NCBI RefSeq assembly: GCF_015533855.1
Contig: NZ_AP024154.1
Location: 1,739,001-1,803,000, forward strand
Reading direction: 5' to 3'
DNA: 64,000 nucleotides
From: Echinicola sp. 20G
GTDB lineage: Bacteria > Bacteroidota > Bacteroidia > Cytophagales > Cyclobacteriaceae
This document shows, one piece after another, positions 53,665-62,677 of the stretch (the stretch's first letter is position 1; every line of letters begins with the position of its first letter). Position numbers and translations under genes: made by a program. The notes under the pieces are model-generated. The model worked only from the letters and a program-made list of their open reading frames with translations. It searched no databases and had not been told where the DNA came from.

Positions 53665-54288
53665 CTAACGGTCATGGAGCCCTTTTCCAGCAAAGATCAT
53701 GGGGAGACATTTTTCTATTCTGGCTTCCCGGGTTTTGGATTGCTTTGCCTGTGAAAAGTGCAATAAGTAACCTTTTTGTCTTCCCGGTGTCAAGGCCTCA
53801 AAAGCTGCTTTGATGCCAGGGTCTTCATCCAATTTTTGTTGAAATTCCTCAGGGACATCATAAGCTGAAGTCTCTTTGTATTCTATTCCTAAACCCGCCT
53901 TTTCTACTTCTATGGCTTCAAAGAGGTAGGCTTTTAAGGTAGCTTGTAATTCCTGGATTTTCTGGACATTGGTGAATTTAATGATCCTTCCTGCCTGGGT
54001 ATTCTCGCCGGGTTTTTCCAAAAGCTTCTCTTCATCTTTCAATAGGGAGCCTTTAAAAAAGCTCAGCGCACAGTGGTTCTTAAAAGCGCTGATGATGACG
54101 ATGTTCTTTTGGCTGTGGGTATAGCAAGGAACGCCCCATTTGCTTTCCTCAACCAGGCCACATTCTCGGACAATTTGCCTGAGTAGCTTCAATTCCTGTG
54201 TCCAAAGATGGACTTTGCAATCCGGAGTACCTCCTAGTGGGCACCTACCGCACCCATCCGTAAAATAATCCTCGACATTGGTATTCAT
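53665..54288 (-). CDS. YdeI/OmdA-like protein with DUF1801 domain
   Basis: This 207-residue protein has a DUF1801 domain (about 25-130, with GLVEESKWGVPCYT and FFKGSLLKDE) followed by an OmdA/YdeI C-terminal helical part (VPEEFQQKLDEDPGIKAAFEALTPGRQKGYLLHF, AKQSKTREARIEKC). The N-terminus holds a short Cys-rich segment DGCGRCPLGGTPDC, which may bind metal and is often present in this group. The role is unclear; members are linked to stress and peptide resistance without proof. Confidence 0.85.
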   Translation of the reverse strand: MNTNVEDYFTDGCGRCPLGGTPDCKVHLWTQELKLLRQIVRECGLVEESKWGVPCYTHSQKNIVIISAFKNHCALSFFKGSLLKDEEKLLEKPGENTQAGRIIKFTNVQKIQELQATLKAYLFEAIEVEKAGLGIEYKETSAYDVPEEFQQKLDEDPGIKAAFEALTPGRQKGYLLHFSQAKQSKTREARIEKCLPMIFAGKGLHDR

Positions 54289-54341
54289 GGTCTTAATGAT
54301 TGCTTTTAGTTCAATTTGTACAATAAGATTGATATTGTATA

Positions 54342-54656
54342 CTATTTCTTTCCTGTAAAATAGAAAATTGTACTAAGAATAGGGATACCCGCCAAATTAA
54401 TCAAGTAGCCAAAATAGAAAAAAACTGTGGCACCAATAGCACATCTGGTATTTTCACCTGTACCCGGCCCTAGCCCATACAGAGAGACAAAAGTAGCAAG
54501 TCGAGGTACAAGTAAACCCAATAGAAAAAGTAAGGCTCCAGATATCAATATTTTTTGCCTGATATTCTCTTTGATGTTGAACCTGTAGACAAAAAATACC
54601 AGTATAGGCGTTAAAATGATGATTGTTGGAAGAATGATGCTAAGTAAAGTCTTCAT
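54342..54656 (-). CDS. Small membrane protein, unknown function
   Basis: This 104-residue protein has three hydrophobic segments (about 4-24, 35-56 and 76-100). There is no recognisable motif. It is a stand-alone minus-strand gene upstream of the OmdA-like gene, with a 53-base gap. Confidence 0.55.
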   Translation of the reverse strand: MKTLLSIILPTIIILTPILVFFVYRFNIKENIRQKILISGALLFLLGLLVPRLATFVSLYGLGPGTGENTRCAIGATVFFYFGYLINLAGIPILSTIFYFTGKK

Positions 54657-54967
54657 GATGATGGTTAATGTTTAAAAAGCTTTCAGAATTTAGTGCTATT
54701 TTAACGATCACCCAAATGAAAAATTATAACTTTAATAAGTTGACATTGTTTTGGTTATTTATTTTTCTTGTGCTGGAAATTATTATCAACTCATCATAAA
54801 TCTGTGTTTATCCTTTTCATTTGTGGTTTATCTTAACCTAATAAGGATAAAGTCTATATCAATACTAACTTACTTCAGAAGGGTTGTCTGATTTTAAATT
54901 TTGATGGTCAAATATATAAACTTCAATCATTTTTTAGAGGAGAAGAATCAGGTGGTTATCCTTCAAA
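54657..54967. other. 311-base intergenic region
   Basis: This AT-rich stretch between two minus-strand genes should contain the promoter of the small membrane protein gene. No hairpin, repeat or frame was recognised. Confidence 0.5.
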
Positions 54968-56548
54968 TTAATCTTCAATGACCCTATGAAGGTCCAAATC
55001 ATGAAAGTCAAAACTAAAGTCAATAGCGGGTGAGATGCCTTTCATTTTGATACTTTGGGCCTTGCCTTCCTCATCCAACTGGAACATCACAAAAGCATCC
55101 GCATCCGGTAGGCTGGCGCTTTCCCATTTGGCGACAAAGGTGTTGGCTTTGTAATAATACATGGGGCCACTGACTTTAGGAGAGCGGTATGAGCTGAACC
55201 ATAACCGTTCGCCCTTTTGGGAAATCTCTATTTTCCCAAACCACTGGTCTTCAAAAATTCCTGTATAATTATTGAGGTCAAGCTTGGATTGATCTGCTGC
55301 GTCGATTGTGCTCCAAATGGTAGCGACAATTTCATCCGCTTCATGGTTACTTTGGTTCAACCTTTCCACATAAAACCCATTCCAGTCAAATTCTTCTAGT
55401 CCCAAATACTTATCCAAAATGGATTGGGTAACGGAAGAGTAAACTCCCGCTCCGTCCAAAAAAGTATTGGTCAATACCACAATGCCCAGATCCAAATCGG
55501 GAATCAATACCGTTTTGGACAACATCCCAATCAACCCTCCTGTGTGGGAAACCATTATATTGCCTCTGACATCAGTCAAAAACCAACCTAGCCCATAGCC
55601 ATTAAAGTGGGAATTGTAGCGAGGATTTCTATTCGCATTTAAGGTGGTATGGATTTTCCACATCTCACGCTGGCTTGCTTCCGTAAAAAGTTGCTGCTCT
55701 AAATTTTCTCCATACTTTCCTTCATTAAGCTGCATCAGCATCCAGTTGGCCAAGTCGTTTACATTGGAATAAATCCCTCCTGCGGCTCCATTAAGTTTGC
55801 TAGGATCCCATTGCTCGGGTTCTACCAAAGTAATTTGTTTGTCATTGCTGAGATGGGGAGAGGCCACATTGCTTTTGTCTTTGATGAAAGTGTAGGAAGC
55901 AAAAGAATGATCCATCTGGAGTGGTGCGAAAATTCGCTCGCTGATAAACTGTTCCCAGGTTTTGCCGCTTACGCGATGGATGACTTCACCTGCCACAATG
56001 TAGAGGAGATTGTCATAGTCAAACTTTGTGCGGAAAGCGGATTCTGGCTTGAAGTGCTGGAAACTGGAGAGAATATCATCCACTGTAAAATCCGAGCCAT
56101 CAGGAAAAAACATCAGGTCTCCTATACCGAGTCCCAGCCCCGACCGGTGCGTGAGCAAGTCTTGGATATTAAAATTTTGGGTAACATAATCATTGTACAT
56201 TTTAAACTCGGGAATATGGTCAATGACCTTATCCGTCCAGGAAAGTTTGCCCTCTTCCACTAATAGGGCCAAAGCAGCTGTTGTAAAAGCTTTTGAGTTA
56301 GAAGCAATGCCAAAATTGGTGTGTTCATCGACTTTGGTCTTGCCATCGATGGAAGTGAGCCCATATCCTTTTTGATGGACGATTTTGCCATCTTTCACCA
56401 CGGCCACAGCGGCACCGGCTACGGAGAAACTTTCCATAGCTTTCTGCACGATAGCATCAATTTCTTCCGAGCTGACTTGAGAAAATGTCCTCTTGCAGGG
56501 CAGCCCAATTATCAGGATCAATAATAATCTTAAAAATATATTTTTCAT
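54968..56548 (-). CDS. Serine hydrolase, class C beta-lactamase / penicillin-binding type
   Basis: This 526-residue exported enzyme has a signal peptide (ending near TFSQVS). The serine hydrolase motifs are SxxK with S83 and K86 (ASNSKAF), YxN in FDYDNLL and the HTG triad in SHTGGLIGM. The beta-lactamase fold spans about 28-380. The remainder (about 400-526, NYTGIFEDQWFGKIEI) is a DUF3471-like C-terminal domain. It is more likely a peptidase or esterase than a true resistance enzyme. Confidence 0.9.
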   Translation of the reverse strand: MKNIFLRLLLILIIGLPCKRTFSQVSSEEIDAIVQKAMESFSVAGAAVAVVKDGKIVHQKGYGLTSIDGKTKVDEHTNFGIASNSKAFTTAALALLVEEGKLSWTDKVIDHIPEFKMYNDYVTQNFNIQDLLTHRSGLGLGIGDLMFFPDGSDFTVDDILSSFQHFKPESAFRTKFDYDNLLYIVAGEVIHRVSGKTWEQFISERIFAPLQMDHSFASYTFIKDKSNVASPHLSNDKQITLVEPEQWDPSKLNGAAGGIYSNVNDLANWMLMQLNEGKYGENLEQQLFTEASQREMWKIHTTLNANRNPRYNSHFNGYGLGWFLTDVRGNIMVSHTGGLIGMLSKTVLIPDLDLGIVVLTNTFLDGAGVYSSVTQSILDKYLGLEEFDWNGFYVERLNQSNHEADEIVATIWSTIDAADQSKLDLNNYTGIFEDQWFGKIEISQKGERLWFSSYRSPKVSGPMYYYKANTFVAKWESASLPDADAFVMFQLDEEGKAQSIKMKGISPAIDFSFDFHDLDLHRVIED

Positions 56549-57068
56549 TTTATATAGATTTCGGCCAGTTTATCAAGATAGCAAATTCAAAAGAATTGAT
56601 AAGGGCTTTGGAAGCACTTCCCTAAAAATAAAATGCTCTATATGGAATAGTCTTGCTAAACATTAATAACGAATAATATCTTATCTAGGTCCTTAAGGAA
56701 CTCCTCAAATATATTGATAGATCCGCCTTGCAGATATTGGGCGTTAAGAAATTAAAGGAGAGGGAAGGCAGAAGGCAGGCTTGTTTGACGGAATACTGAA
56801 CAGAAGGGGCACTGGCAGCCATACAGGAGGAGTTTGCCTGCATGAGGGCAGGCTTTAATTTTAGCTCAATAGATGCGCAGCGGCGGGTTTTTTTGGTTAC
56901 TTTTTTCACCTGTTGGAAAAAAGTAACAAAGGTGATGAGGTGAAAGCCAGACTGAAATTTGTTGAACAATATAAAAAGTTACCCACGGTAAATCATGTAA
57001 ACCAAATAAAGTCAGTTCTTTACAAGTCATTGATAGATGATACCTGATGAATATAAGAGTAAAAAACA
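56549..57068. other. 520-base gap with repeat-like, degenerate sequence
   Basis: Most of this gap is non-coding. From 56690 to 56850 both strands give protein-like but interrupted frames (plus-strand KELLKYIDRSALQILGV) of a kind I recognise from repeated non-coding segments in Bacteroidota. A perfect 12-bp hairpin follows (56896-56907 with 56916-56927). No promoter match was assigned. Confidence 0.5.
56685..56969. repeat. Putative dispersed repeat segment
   Basis: GC is higher than in the flanks. The segment contains GCAGGC-type repeats and a strong hairpin GTTACTTTTTTC/GAAAAAAGTAAC. A 94-residue minus-strand frame spans it but lacks gene-like properties. It probably represents a dispersed repeat or degenerate mobile element; copies elsewhere cannot be checked here. 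Confidence 0.45.
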
Positions 57069-58310
57069 TCAGAAGTAAAATATAAAACCAAAGCTGATGC
57101 GCATGGCATCTCTGGATTGACTACGGTCAACAAATAGCTGGTTGATGCTGCCTTCCCCGTCCAGTCTTTTGACACCATAATCAAGTTCAAGGCCAATGGT
57201 CATGCGTTCATAGGGATCATACATCATGTTGAATATCCCATAATAATGTTCATGTTTGAGTTGGCCGTTGAGGTAGATATCAGAAATTTCCTGATCAGGA
57301 ATCAAGATGTACCTGGACGCATCCTTGATATTGAAATTGGTGTAGCCGATGACTGCATTGGCATGTAGCTGAGGTGTGATAAAGTATTCATAACTGGACC
57401 AGCCACCAAAGACAGGGGTGGCACTAAAAGTCCCATCCATATTGGGGTAGCCATCATAGCCTTGCCCGGCAATACTGGTCATAAAAGCTGTAATGCCTTT
57501 ACCTCCAATCACCTGAAATTGTAGATTGTCTTTGGAATCAGTAGGACTGTATAAGCCAGAAAAGCTAAACCCATAACCCGCAAAACTATCTTCTTCACCT
57601 TGTAAAGCATAGCGGATATGTCTGAGAACAGAGGCAAGTCGGAGGTGTCCCCAAGGCTCTACATAGCGCACAGCAGCTGTCAGGTCAGGTGTAAATTGGT
57701 CCGTTTCCTGCACAAAAGGTTCAAGGTCTTTGTAAGGAGTGTAGTCATTGAGCGGTGCTTCGAGGCTTATTTCATAAATGTATCTTTTGTCGTTGAAGGT
57801 GTTTTTATATTTGATATGCGGCACCCTTTGCCAAACCCCAGAAGGAGGCCCTTCCCATTCCATAATATTGGGCCAAATCATTTCATCACCGAAGTTGTGC
57901 CAGTTTTGGCCGATTTGCCAATGATCTGTTTCAACATAAGCTTTTCTCAATCTGATCATTCCATTGCCACCCCAAAAGTCTGACTCTACCACCGCACTAA
58001 TTTGTTGTCCATTAAGAGTGATCAGGCTGGTTTCAAATTTTAGCTGTGTTTGGTACATGTCGATATGAAGGCTTGCCTGATCATCTGTTCCAAAGACATT
58101 GATCAAGCCTACATTAAACGTTTCATTGTCCTGTAACCCTCCAAAAAGATCCAAGTAGCCGTTCAGCTTCATATTGACTCCAAAGCTGGAGGTAAAGCGA
58201 GGTTTTCCGTGAATACTGTCTTTGGCATGTATGACAAAAAAACGGTCCTGGGCCTGTGATTGCTGATAAAATAAACCTAAGAAAAGTAGAAAAAGAATGA
58301 TTTTTTTCAT
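57069..58310 (-). CDS. DcaP-like outer membrane porin
   Basis: This 413-residue predicted beta-barrel has a signal peptide (MKKIILFLLFLGLF, cleavage near SQAQ). Strands have alternating aromatic and polar residues, with RLRKAYVETDHWQIGQNWHNF typical of DcaP/porin-4-type proteins. The last residue is Phe (ISFGFIFYF), the usual end of an outer membrane barrel. The ATG at 58310 was preferred to a further-upstream start because it places the signal first. It should admit small solutes. Confidence 0.85.
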   Translation of the reverse strand: MKKIILFLLFLGLFYQQSQAQDRFFVIHAKDSIHGKPRFTSSFGVNMKLNGYLDLFGGLQDNETFNVGLINVFGTDDQASLHIDMYQTQLKFETSLITLNGQQISAVVESDFWGGNGMIRLRKAYVETDHWQIGQNWHNFGDEMIWPNIMEWEGPPSGVWQRVPHIKYKNTFNDKRYIYEISLEAPLNDYTPYKDLEPFVQETDQFTPDLTAAVRYVEPWGHLRLASVLRHIRYALQGEEDSFAGYGFSFSGLYSPTDSKDNLQFQVIGGKGITAFMTSIAGQGYDGYPNMDGTFSATPVFGGWSSYEYFITPQLHANAVIGYTNFNIKDASRYILIPDQEISDIYLNGQLKHEHYYGIFNMMYDPYERMTIGLELDYGVKRLDGEGSINQLFVDRSQSRDAMRISFGFIFYF

Positions 58311-58661
58311 GGTGAGTTGCGATGAAATTAAAATCAATAATGTAGAATATAAGATCAAGCCAGCGCGTAGAATTGGCTTGAACCAAATAGCTTTCTAATC
58401 AAAAGAATAGTCCTTGCGCAAACATGGCAATGTTCGTAAAATGTCTGCTTTGCTGCGGTGGTAAAAGAGATTCCTCAATACAAAATTTTGAGAAATTGTC
58501 TGTAGTCCCGTGGTTTACTGGTATTAAAATAAGAAAAAAATATGCAAGAATTGGTGTTTATTAGTTTAAAAATGGAAGGTTAACTATGATAAAAAGTGGG
58601 TCAGTCAAGAAGAATCCCTTGTCAATATCAAGGGATTCTTTTGTGAGATAGGTTTTGCCTA
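58311..58661. other. 351-base intergenic region
   Basis: This region lies upstream of the porin gene and downstream of the MoxR-like gene. It contains the hairpin terminator at 58610-58644 and otherwise AT-rich sequence with no feature recognised. Confidence 0.5.
58610..58644 (-). terminator. Terminator of the MoxR/VWA operon
   Basis: The 11-bp stem AAGAATCCCTT (58610-58620) with AAGGGATTCTT (58630-58640) lies 18 bases after the ATPase stop. The T-tract on the minus strand is modest (TTCTTCTT); on the plus strand TTTT follows. Confidence 0.7.
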
Positions 58662-60188
58662 TCAATTCAAATCATCATCATCAAAGTCATCGTCAGTTGG
58701 AGCTCCCATATCAAACATGCTACTGAAAAGGTCCTTGAACTGCATGCCTGTATCCAACAGCTTTTTGCTGAGCTGACTGTACTCTGCCAAGCCGTGCAGG
58801 GCAAATTCCATAAAGAATTCCTTTTCCTTTTCTGGAAGACTCTTTACAAATTCGGTAGTGATTTTTTCCAGCCCCGGTACTTGATGCAAGGCCTTTTTGT
58901 ATTCTTTGTCACTTTGGGAAGCCAGGATATCAATATGGTTTCCTTCTCCAAACCAAGATAAAGGCAGTACATAAGGGTTACCCTCCTTGTCTTTTTTCTT
59001 CTGTTCTGGGGTAGGGAAATATTCTGCGAAAAGTGTCCGGATAGCCTTGCCAATTAGGTTGTAGGCTACCAAGCCAGCGCCTTCTTGCTCACCTTCATAA
59101 ACCAACTCGACTTTGCCAGTAATGGCGGGGATAATCCCAATCAAGTCTGCGATTCGAGTGACAGTATTGTTTTCATCGTTAAGGTAAATCCTTCGCTCCG
59201 CAGCGGAAAGCAAGTTTTCATAAGCCGAAATGGTCAAGCGTGCAGAAACACCACTTTTCTCGTCCACATATTCACTATCTCTGGCCTCTACGGCCACCTG
59301 CTCAATCAGGTCTTTCATCAATTCCGGTACATGAATTTTTTCCATGGGCTTACCATTAACCTTGGCTTCTTGCGCAGTAATCTGCTTACCAATTTCAATA
59401 CTCTTAGGGTAATGGGTAATGATCTGCGATTCGATACGGTCCTTGAGTGGTGTAACGATACTTCCCCGATTGGTATAGTCCTCTGGATTGGCTGTGAACA
59501 CGAACTGGATATCCAGTGGAAGTCTAAGTTTGAAACCCCGAATCTGGATATCTCCTTCTTGTAATATATTGAAAAGGGCTACCTGAATCCTAGCTTGCAA
59601 ATCGGGTAGCTCATTGATCACAAAGATGGATCGATGGGATCTTGGCACCAACCCATAATGTATGACCCGTTCGTCATTGTAAGACAGCTTCATGGTGGCC
59701 GCTTTGATCGGATCCACATCTCCAATCAAGTCGGCTACCGAAACATCCGGGGTGGCCAGCTTTTCGGTATAGCGTTTTTCCCTGTGCCACCAGGAGATGG
59801 GGGTATCATCACCTTTCTCAGCAATCAGTTCTATTGCAAAAGAGGTCAAGGGAAGTAAAGGGTCATCATTCAGTTCTGAACCAGCCACTACTGGGATATA
59901 TTCATCCAGCAACAAGGTCATTTGTCTGGCGATCCTTGTCTTTGCCTGTCCCCGGAGACCGAGGAAATTGATGTTATGACGGGAAAGAATGGCCCGCTCA
60001 ATATCAGGGATAACCGTGTCCTCATAGCCCCAAATGCCTTCAAAGACATTCTCTTTGGCTTTGATTTTTTTGATCAGGTTTTGACGAAGTTCTTCTTTTA
60101 TGGATTGGGTTTGATAGCCTGCAGCTTTCAATTCTCCCAAAGTTTTTATTTTCAATAAGTCTTTGCTCTTCAATTGCTGGTATGTCAT
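58662..60188 (-). CDS. MoxR/ChlI-like AAA+ ATPase
   Basis: This 508-residue AAA+ protein is related to magnesium chelatase subunit I/MoxR ATPases. The Walker A variant GLRGQAKT (77-84) and Walker B with FVINELPDL (about 190) are visible, with sensor-1-like VFTANPEDYTNRG and an arginine-finger-like PLKDRIESQ. A C-terminal part carries the acidic tail DDDFDDDDLN. It follows a VWA-domain gene by 2 bases; MoxR-VWA pairs work as chaperone-like or chelatase-type machines. The target is unknown. Confidence 0.88.
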   Translation of the reverse strand: MTYQQLKSKDLLKIKTLGELKAAGYQTQSIKEELRQNLIKKIKAKENVFEGIWGYEDTVIPDIERAILSRHNINFLGLRGQAKTRIARQMTLLLDEYIPVVAGSELNDDPLLPLTSFAIELIAEKGDDTPISWWHREKRYTEKLATPDVSVADLIGDVDPIKAATMKLSYNDERVIHYGLVPRSHRSIFVINELPDLQARIQVALFNILQEGDIQIRGFKLRLPLDIQFVFTANPEDYTNRGSIVTPLKDRIESQIITHYPKSIEIGKQITAQEAKVNGKPMEKIHVPELMKDLIEQVAVEARDSEYVDEKSGVSARLTISAYENLLSAAERRIYLNDENNTVTRIADLIGIIPAITGKVELVYEGEQEGAGLVAYNLIGKAIRTLFAEYFPTPEQKKKDKEGNPYVLPLSWFGEGNHIDILASQSDKEYKKALHQVPGLEKITTEFVKSLPEKEKEFFMEFALHGLAEYSQLSKKLLDTGMQFKDLFSSMFDMGAPTDDDFDDDDLN

Positions 60189-60190
60189 GC

Positions 60191-61291
60191 TTAAAAGCGT
60201 TTTGTTCTGTTTCTTCTGTAATCTTCAAAAATTAAGTGCCCAAGCCCTTTTAGGCTACTGTAGTAAGCATTGCCGTTGTTGACCTTGGTGAACTCCTTTA
60301 CAAATTCCTTCAGGTAAGGGTCTGAGGCAATCATAAAGGTGGTCACAGGGACTTTTAGTTTCCGACATTGGGCTGCGAGTTTTAGGGTTTCATTTAGGAT
60401 TTTGCTGTCTATTCCGAAGCTGTTTTTATAATACTTGATCCCAACCTTCAGACAGGTTGGCTTTCCGTCTGTGATCATAAAGATCTGCTTGTTGGGGTTT
60501 TTTCTTCTACGCAAAAGGTCCATGGCCAGTTGCAGTCCAGCCACTGTGTTGGTGTGATAAGGGCCGACTTGCAGGTAGGGAAGTTCCTTGATGTCAATTT
60601 GCCAGGCATCATTTCCAAAGACAATTATATCCAAAGTGTCTTTTGGGTAGCGCGTTTGGATGAGCTCGGCCAATGCCATGGCTACTTTCTTGGCGGGAGT
60701 GATACGATCCTCTCCATATAGGATCATGGAGTGGGAAATATCAATCATCAACACGGTACTGGTCTGTGTCCGGTACTCGTTTTCTGTTACCTCCAGGTCA
60801 TCTTCTGTAAGCAGGAAGTCGCCGCCAAAGCCATGGTTAATTTGAGCATTCCTTAGTGAGTCTGTTAAGGCTATTTGTTCCAGATTATCGCCAAATTCAA
60901 ATGGCCTTCGGTCGGTTCCCTTTTCATCGCCTTGCCCGGAGTGGGTGGTGCGATGTTGGCCACCTTTGCCTCTTTTTAGCTTTCCGAAAATCTCTTCCAA
61001 AGCACTTTTTCGGATCTGCTGTTCCGACTTGCCCGTAATTTTGAATTCTCCTTTTTGGTTTTCTTCAGTAAGATAACCTTTGTCTTTAAGGTCTTCTATA
61101 AAATCACCAATGCCATATCCGGGATTGGTCAGGCCGTGTCGGTTGTCCAGGTTGGTTAGCCAGCTCAAAGCTTCCGCAACATCCCCACCCGTCATGGTAA
61201 CTAGCTGCAGAAAAATCTCCAACAGGTTTTCAAAGGTGTTTTTGGACGGATCCTTTTGAGGGGTGTATTTGGTAAATCTAAATCCTTTCAT
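60191..61291 (-). CDS. VWA domain protein, partner of MoxR-like ATPase
   Basis: This 366-residue cytosolic protein has a C-terminal von Willebrand A domain (about 175-355) with an intact MIDAS: D184, S186 and S188 (LMIDISHSM) and MITDGKP. The N-terminal half is helical and may bind the ATPase. It is the first gene of a two-gene minus-strand operon; the MoxR/ChlI-like ATPase starts two bases after its stop. Such pairs resemble CoxD/CoxE or ChlI/ChlD systems that insert metals or remodel proteins. Confidence 0.9.
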   Translation of the reverse strand: MKGFRFTKYTPQKDPSKNTFENLLEIFLQLVTMTGGDVAEALSWLTNLDNRHGLTNPGYGIGDFIEDLKDKGYLTEENQKGEFKITGKSEQQIRKSALEEIFGKLKRGKGGQHRTTHSGQGDEKGTDRRPFEFGDNLEQIALTDSLRNAQINHGFGGDFLLTEDDLEVTENEYRTQTSTVLMIDISHSMILYGEDRITPAKKVAMALAELIQTRYPKDTLDIIVFGNDAWQIDIKELPYLQVGPYHTNTVAGLQLAMDLLRRRKNPNKQIFMITDGKPTCLKVGIKYYKNSFGIDSKILNETLKLAAQCRKLKVPVTTFMIASDPYLKEFVKEFTKVNNGNAYYSSLKGLGHLIFEDYRRNRTKRF

Positions 61292-61439
61292 ACAGAACTG
61301 ATAACAAGAATAGCATGCTGGTAGTTTGGAATATGATCAATTTTTGAAATTTACCTTCGTAAAGGCCATTTGTTTTGCTTTAAGGTACAAAGATTCAATT
61401 AAGAATGTAAACAGATGTTTTACAGAAATTGATCTTTCT

Positions 61440-61447
61440 TAAATTTG
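61440..61447 (+). promoter_or_regulatory. Candidate -7 element of acylphosphatase
   Basis: TAAATTTG matches the Bacteroidota -7 consensus TAnnTTTG and lies 25 bases before the start. No convincing -33 TTG at the standard distance was found. Confidence 0.4.
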
Positions 61448-61471
61448 TGTACCAAAAAGTTTTTGAATCAT

Positions 61472-61744
61472 ATGAACAAGAAGTATAAAGTCCTCGGTAA
61501 AGTTCAAGGTGTATTTTTTAGAAAGAGCACAAAAGACAAGGCCCGCGAGTTGGGAATAAAAGGTTGGGTGAAAAATGAGACCGATGGATCAGTGGTAACC
61601 GTTATTCAGGGAAATGAAACTCAGGTAAAGGCCATGGAAGATTGGTTGAAAGTAGGCCCTCCACAAGCAGCAGTGCAAAGCTTGATGCTGCTGGATGAAG
61701 GCTATGACCGGAAATTTGATGGTTTTGAAATCGTTTATGAATAG
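61472..61744 (+). CDS. Acylphosphatase
   Basis: This small enzyme hydrolyses acyl-phosphate bonds. The start was moved to the ATG at 61472, giving 90 residues, the usual length. The phosphate-binding GKVQGVFFR loop with R17 and the catalytic N35 in KGWVKNETDGSV are intact. It is divergent from the VWA gene and has a -7-like element upstream. Confidence 0.93.
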   Translation: MNKKYKVLGKVQGVFFRKSTKDKARELGIKGWVKNETDGSVVTVIQGNETQVKAMEDWLKVGPPQAAVQSLMLLDEGYDRKFDGFEIVYE

Positions 61745-61799
61745 ATTCTGACCATTTTTTTCCAAGTTTCAAAGCCTATTTTGACCAAGTCATCATATT

Positions 61800-61874
61800 G
61801 GATTGTAAATCCATTTATTATTTTTAGATCGGAATTACAAATTCCGATCAGCTTTGTTCTGATAAGATTAATCA
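61800..61874. repeat. Cluster of short REP-like inverted repeats
   Basis: GGATT-GTA-AATCC (61800-61812), then GATCGGAATT (61827-61836) paired with AATTCCGATC (61840-61849), then CTGAT/ATCAG near 61860 occur in one intergenic stretch. Related GGATTnnnAATCC-type palindromes suggest a REP/RAYT-like dispersed repeat. No second copy is in the window. Confidence 0.5.
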
Positions 61875-61976
61875 GCTCTGTGCCAAACGGTTTTTCGCTA
61901 TACTATTTTTACTAGTTTTGGATCTAACACAATAAGACTAACGTCTTAATGAACTCCAAATAATGAAAGTTATGCC

Positions 61977-62480
61977 TTAAGCAATCTTTAGCTTTAACTC
62001 TCCTTTTCTTTTGATGATTTTCAGTTGGAAAAACTCATTGACAAAGCTTTTGCATCGGTTTTCTGCAAACTCAGCCCTGTTTTCGGTGTCAAAGAGCACC
62101 GTCATCCGAAGCATGGTTTTGACATAGGATTCATGCATGCCCAGTTCTCTCAGCCAAAGAATAAAATGTGCTTTCCAGTCTTCTTGGTACTTGTCCAAGT
62201 GACTGCGCCCGTCAAATAGAAATTCCAATTGATTGGATCCAAACTTAAAGCGGTAGATGCCCGAAAGCTGCTCATAGATTACCTTGATCCGGTCTTTGGG
62301 GAATTCGGTAGTTTGGATAATCTGTTGGTAGGTATTGTCCACTAGACCCAGTGGATTATAAAGTAAGGTGTAAGATCTTTTTAGTTCGCTGACCATGATT
62401 TCCACGAGTTCATCCTCCAAAATACTTTGGGCCTGTCTGAGGATGTAGTTCTTGTCTAATGGAAATAATTTTTGGATCAT
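61977..62480 (-). CDS. Protein of unknown function
   Basis: This 167-residue soluble, mostly helical protein carries RFKFGSNQLEFLFDGRSHLDKYQEDWKAHFILWLRELGMHESYV in its middle and ends in a basic segment (KIIKRKGELKLKIA). There is no signal peptide and no recognised family. It is a stand-alone minus-strand gene. Confidence 0.65.
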   Translation of the reverse strand: MIQKLFPLDKNYILRQAQSILEDELVEIMVSELKRSYTLLYNPLGLVDNTYQQIIQTTEFPKDRIKVIYEQLSGIYRFKFGSNQLEFLFDGRSHLDKYQEDWKAHFILWLRELGMHESYVKTMLRMTVLFDTENRAEFAENRCKSFVNEFFQLKIIKRKGELKLKIA

Positions 62481-62620
62481 TGTCTAAATCGCGAAATATG
62501 GCGCAAATTAACTTTTATTGATCAAAATGAAAAGGGAAAAATTGTACTTTTTTAGGAGAGCATCCTATTTAAAATGGGTCAAATTAAGCAGTGGAGGCAC
62601 TTTAAAAGGGTAGCTTAAAA

Positions 62621-62655
62621 ACAAAAATCCCCGCCAAGAGCTCTTGGCGAGGATT
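62621..62655 (-). terminator. Terminator of the M14 peptidase-like gene
   Basis: The nearly perfect palindrome AATCCCCGCCAAGAG (62626-62640) with CTCTTGGCGAGGATT (62641-62655) has one wobble and is followed on the minus strand by TTTTTGTTTTT. The hairpin lies just downstream of the stop. Confidence 0.85.
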
Positions 62656-62677
62656 GATTTATGTGAGTAAGTTTTAT

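Noticed and set aside
56685..56969. 94-residue minus-strand frame in the gap before the porin
   Set aside because: It looks like a frame through a dispersed repeat; the other strand gives an equally gene-like string, and no start context or family is visible.
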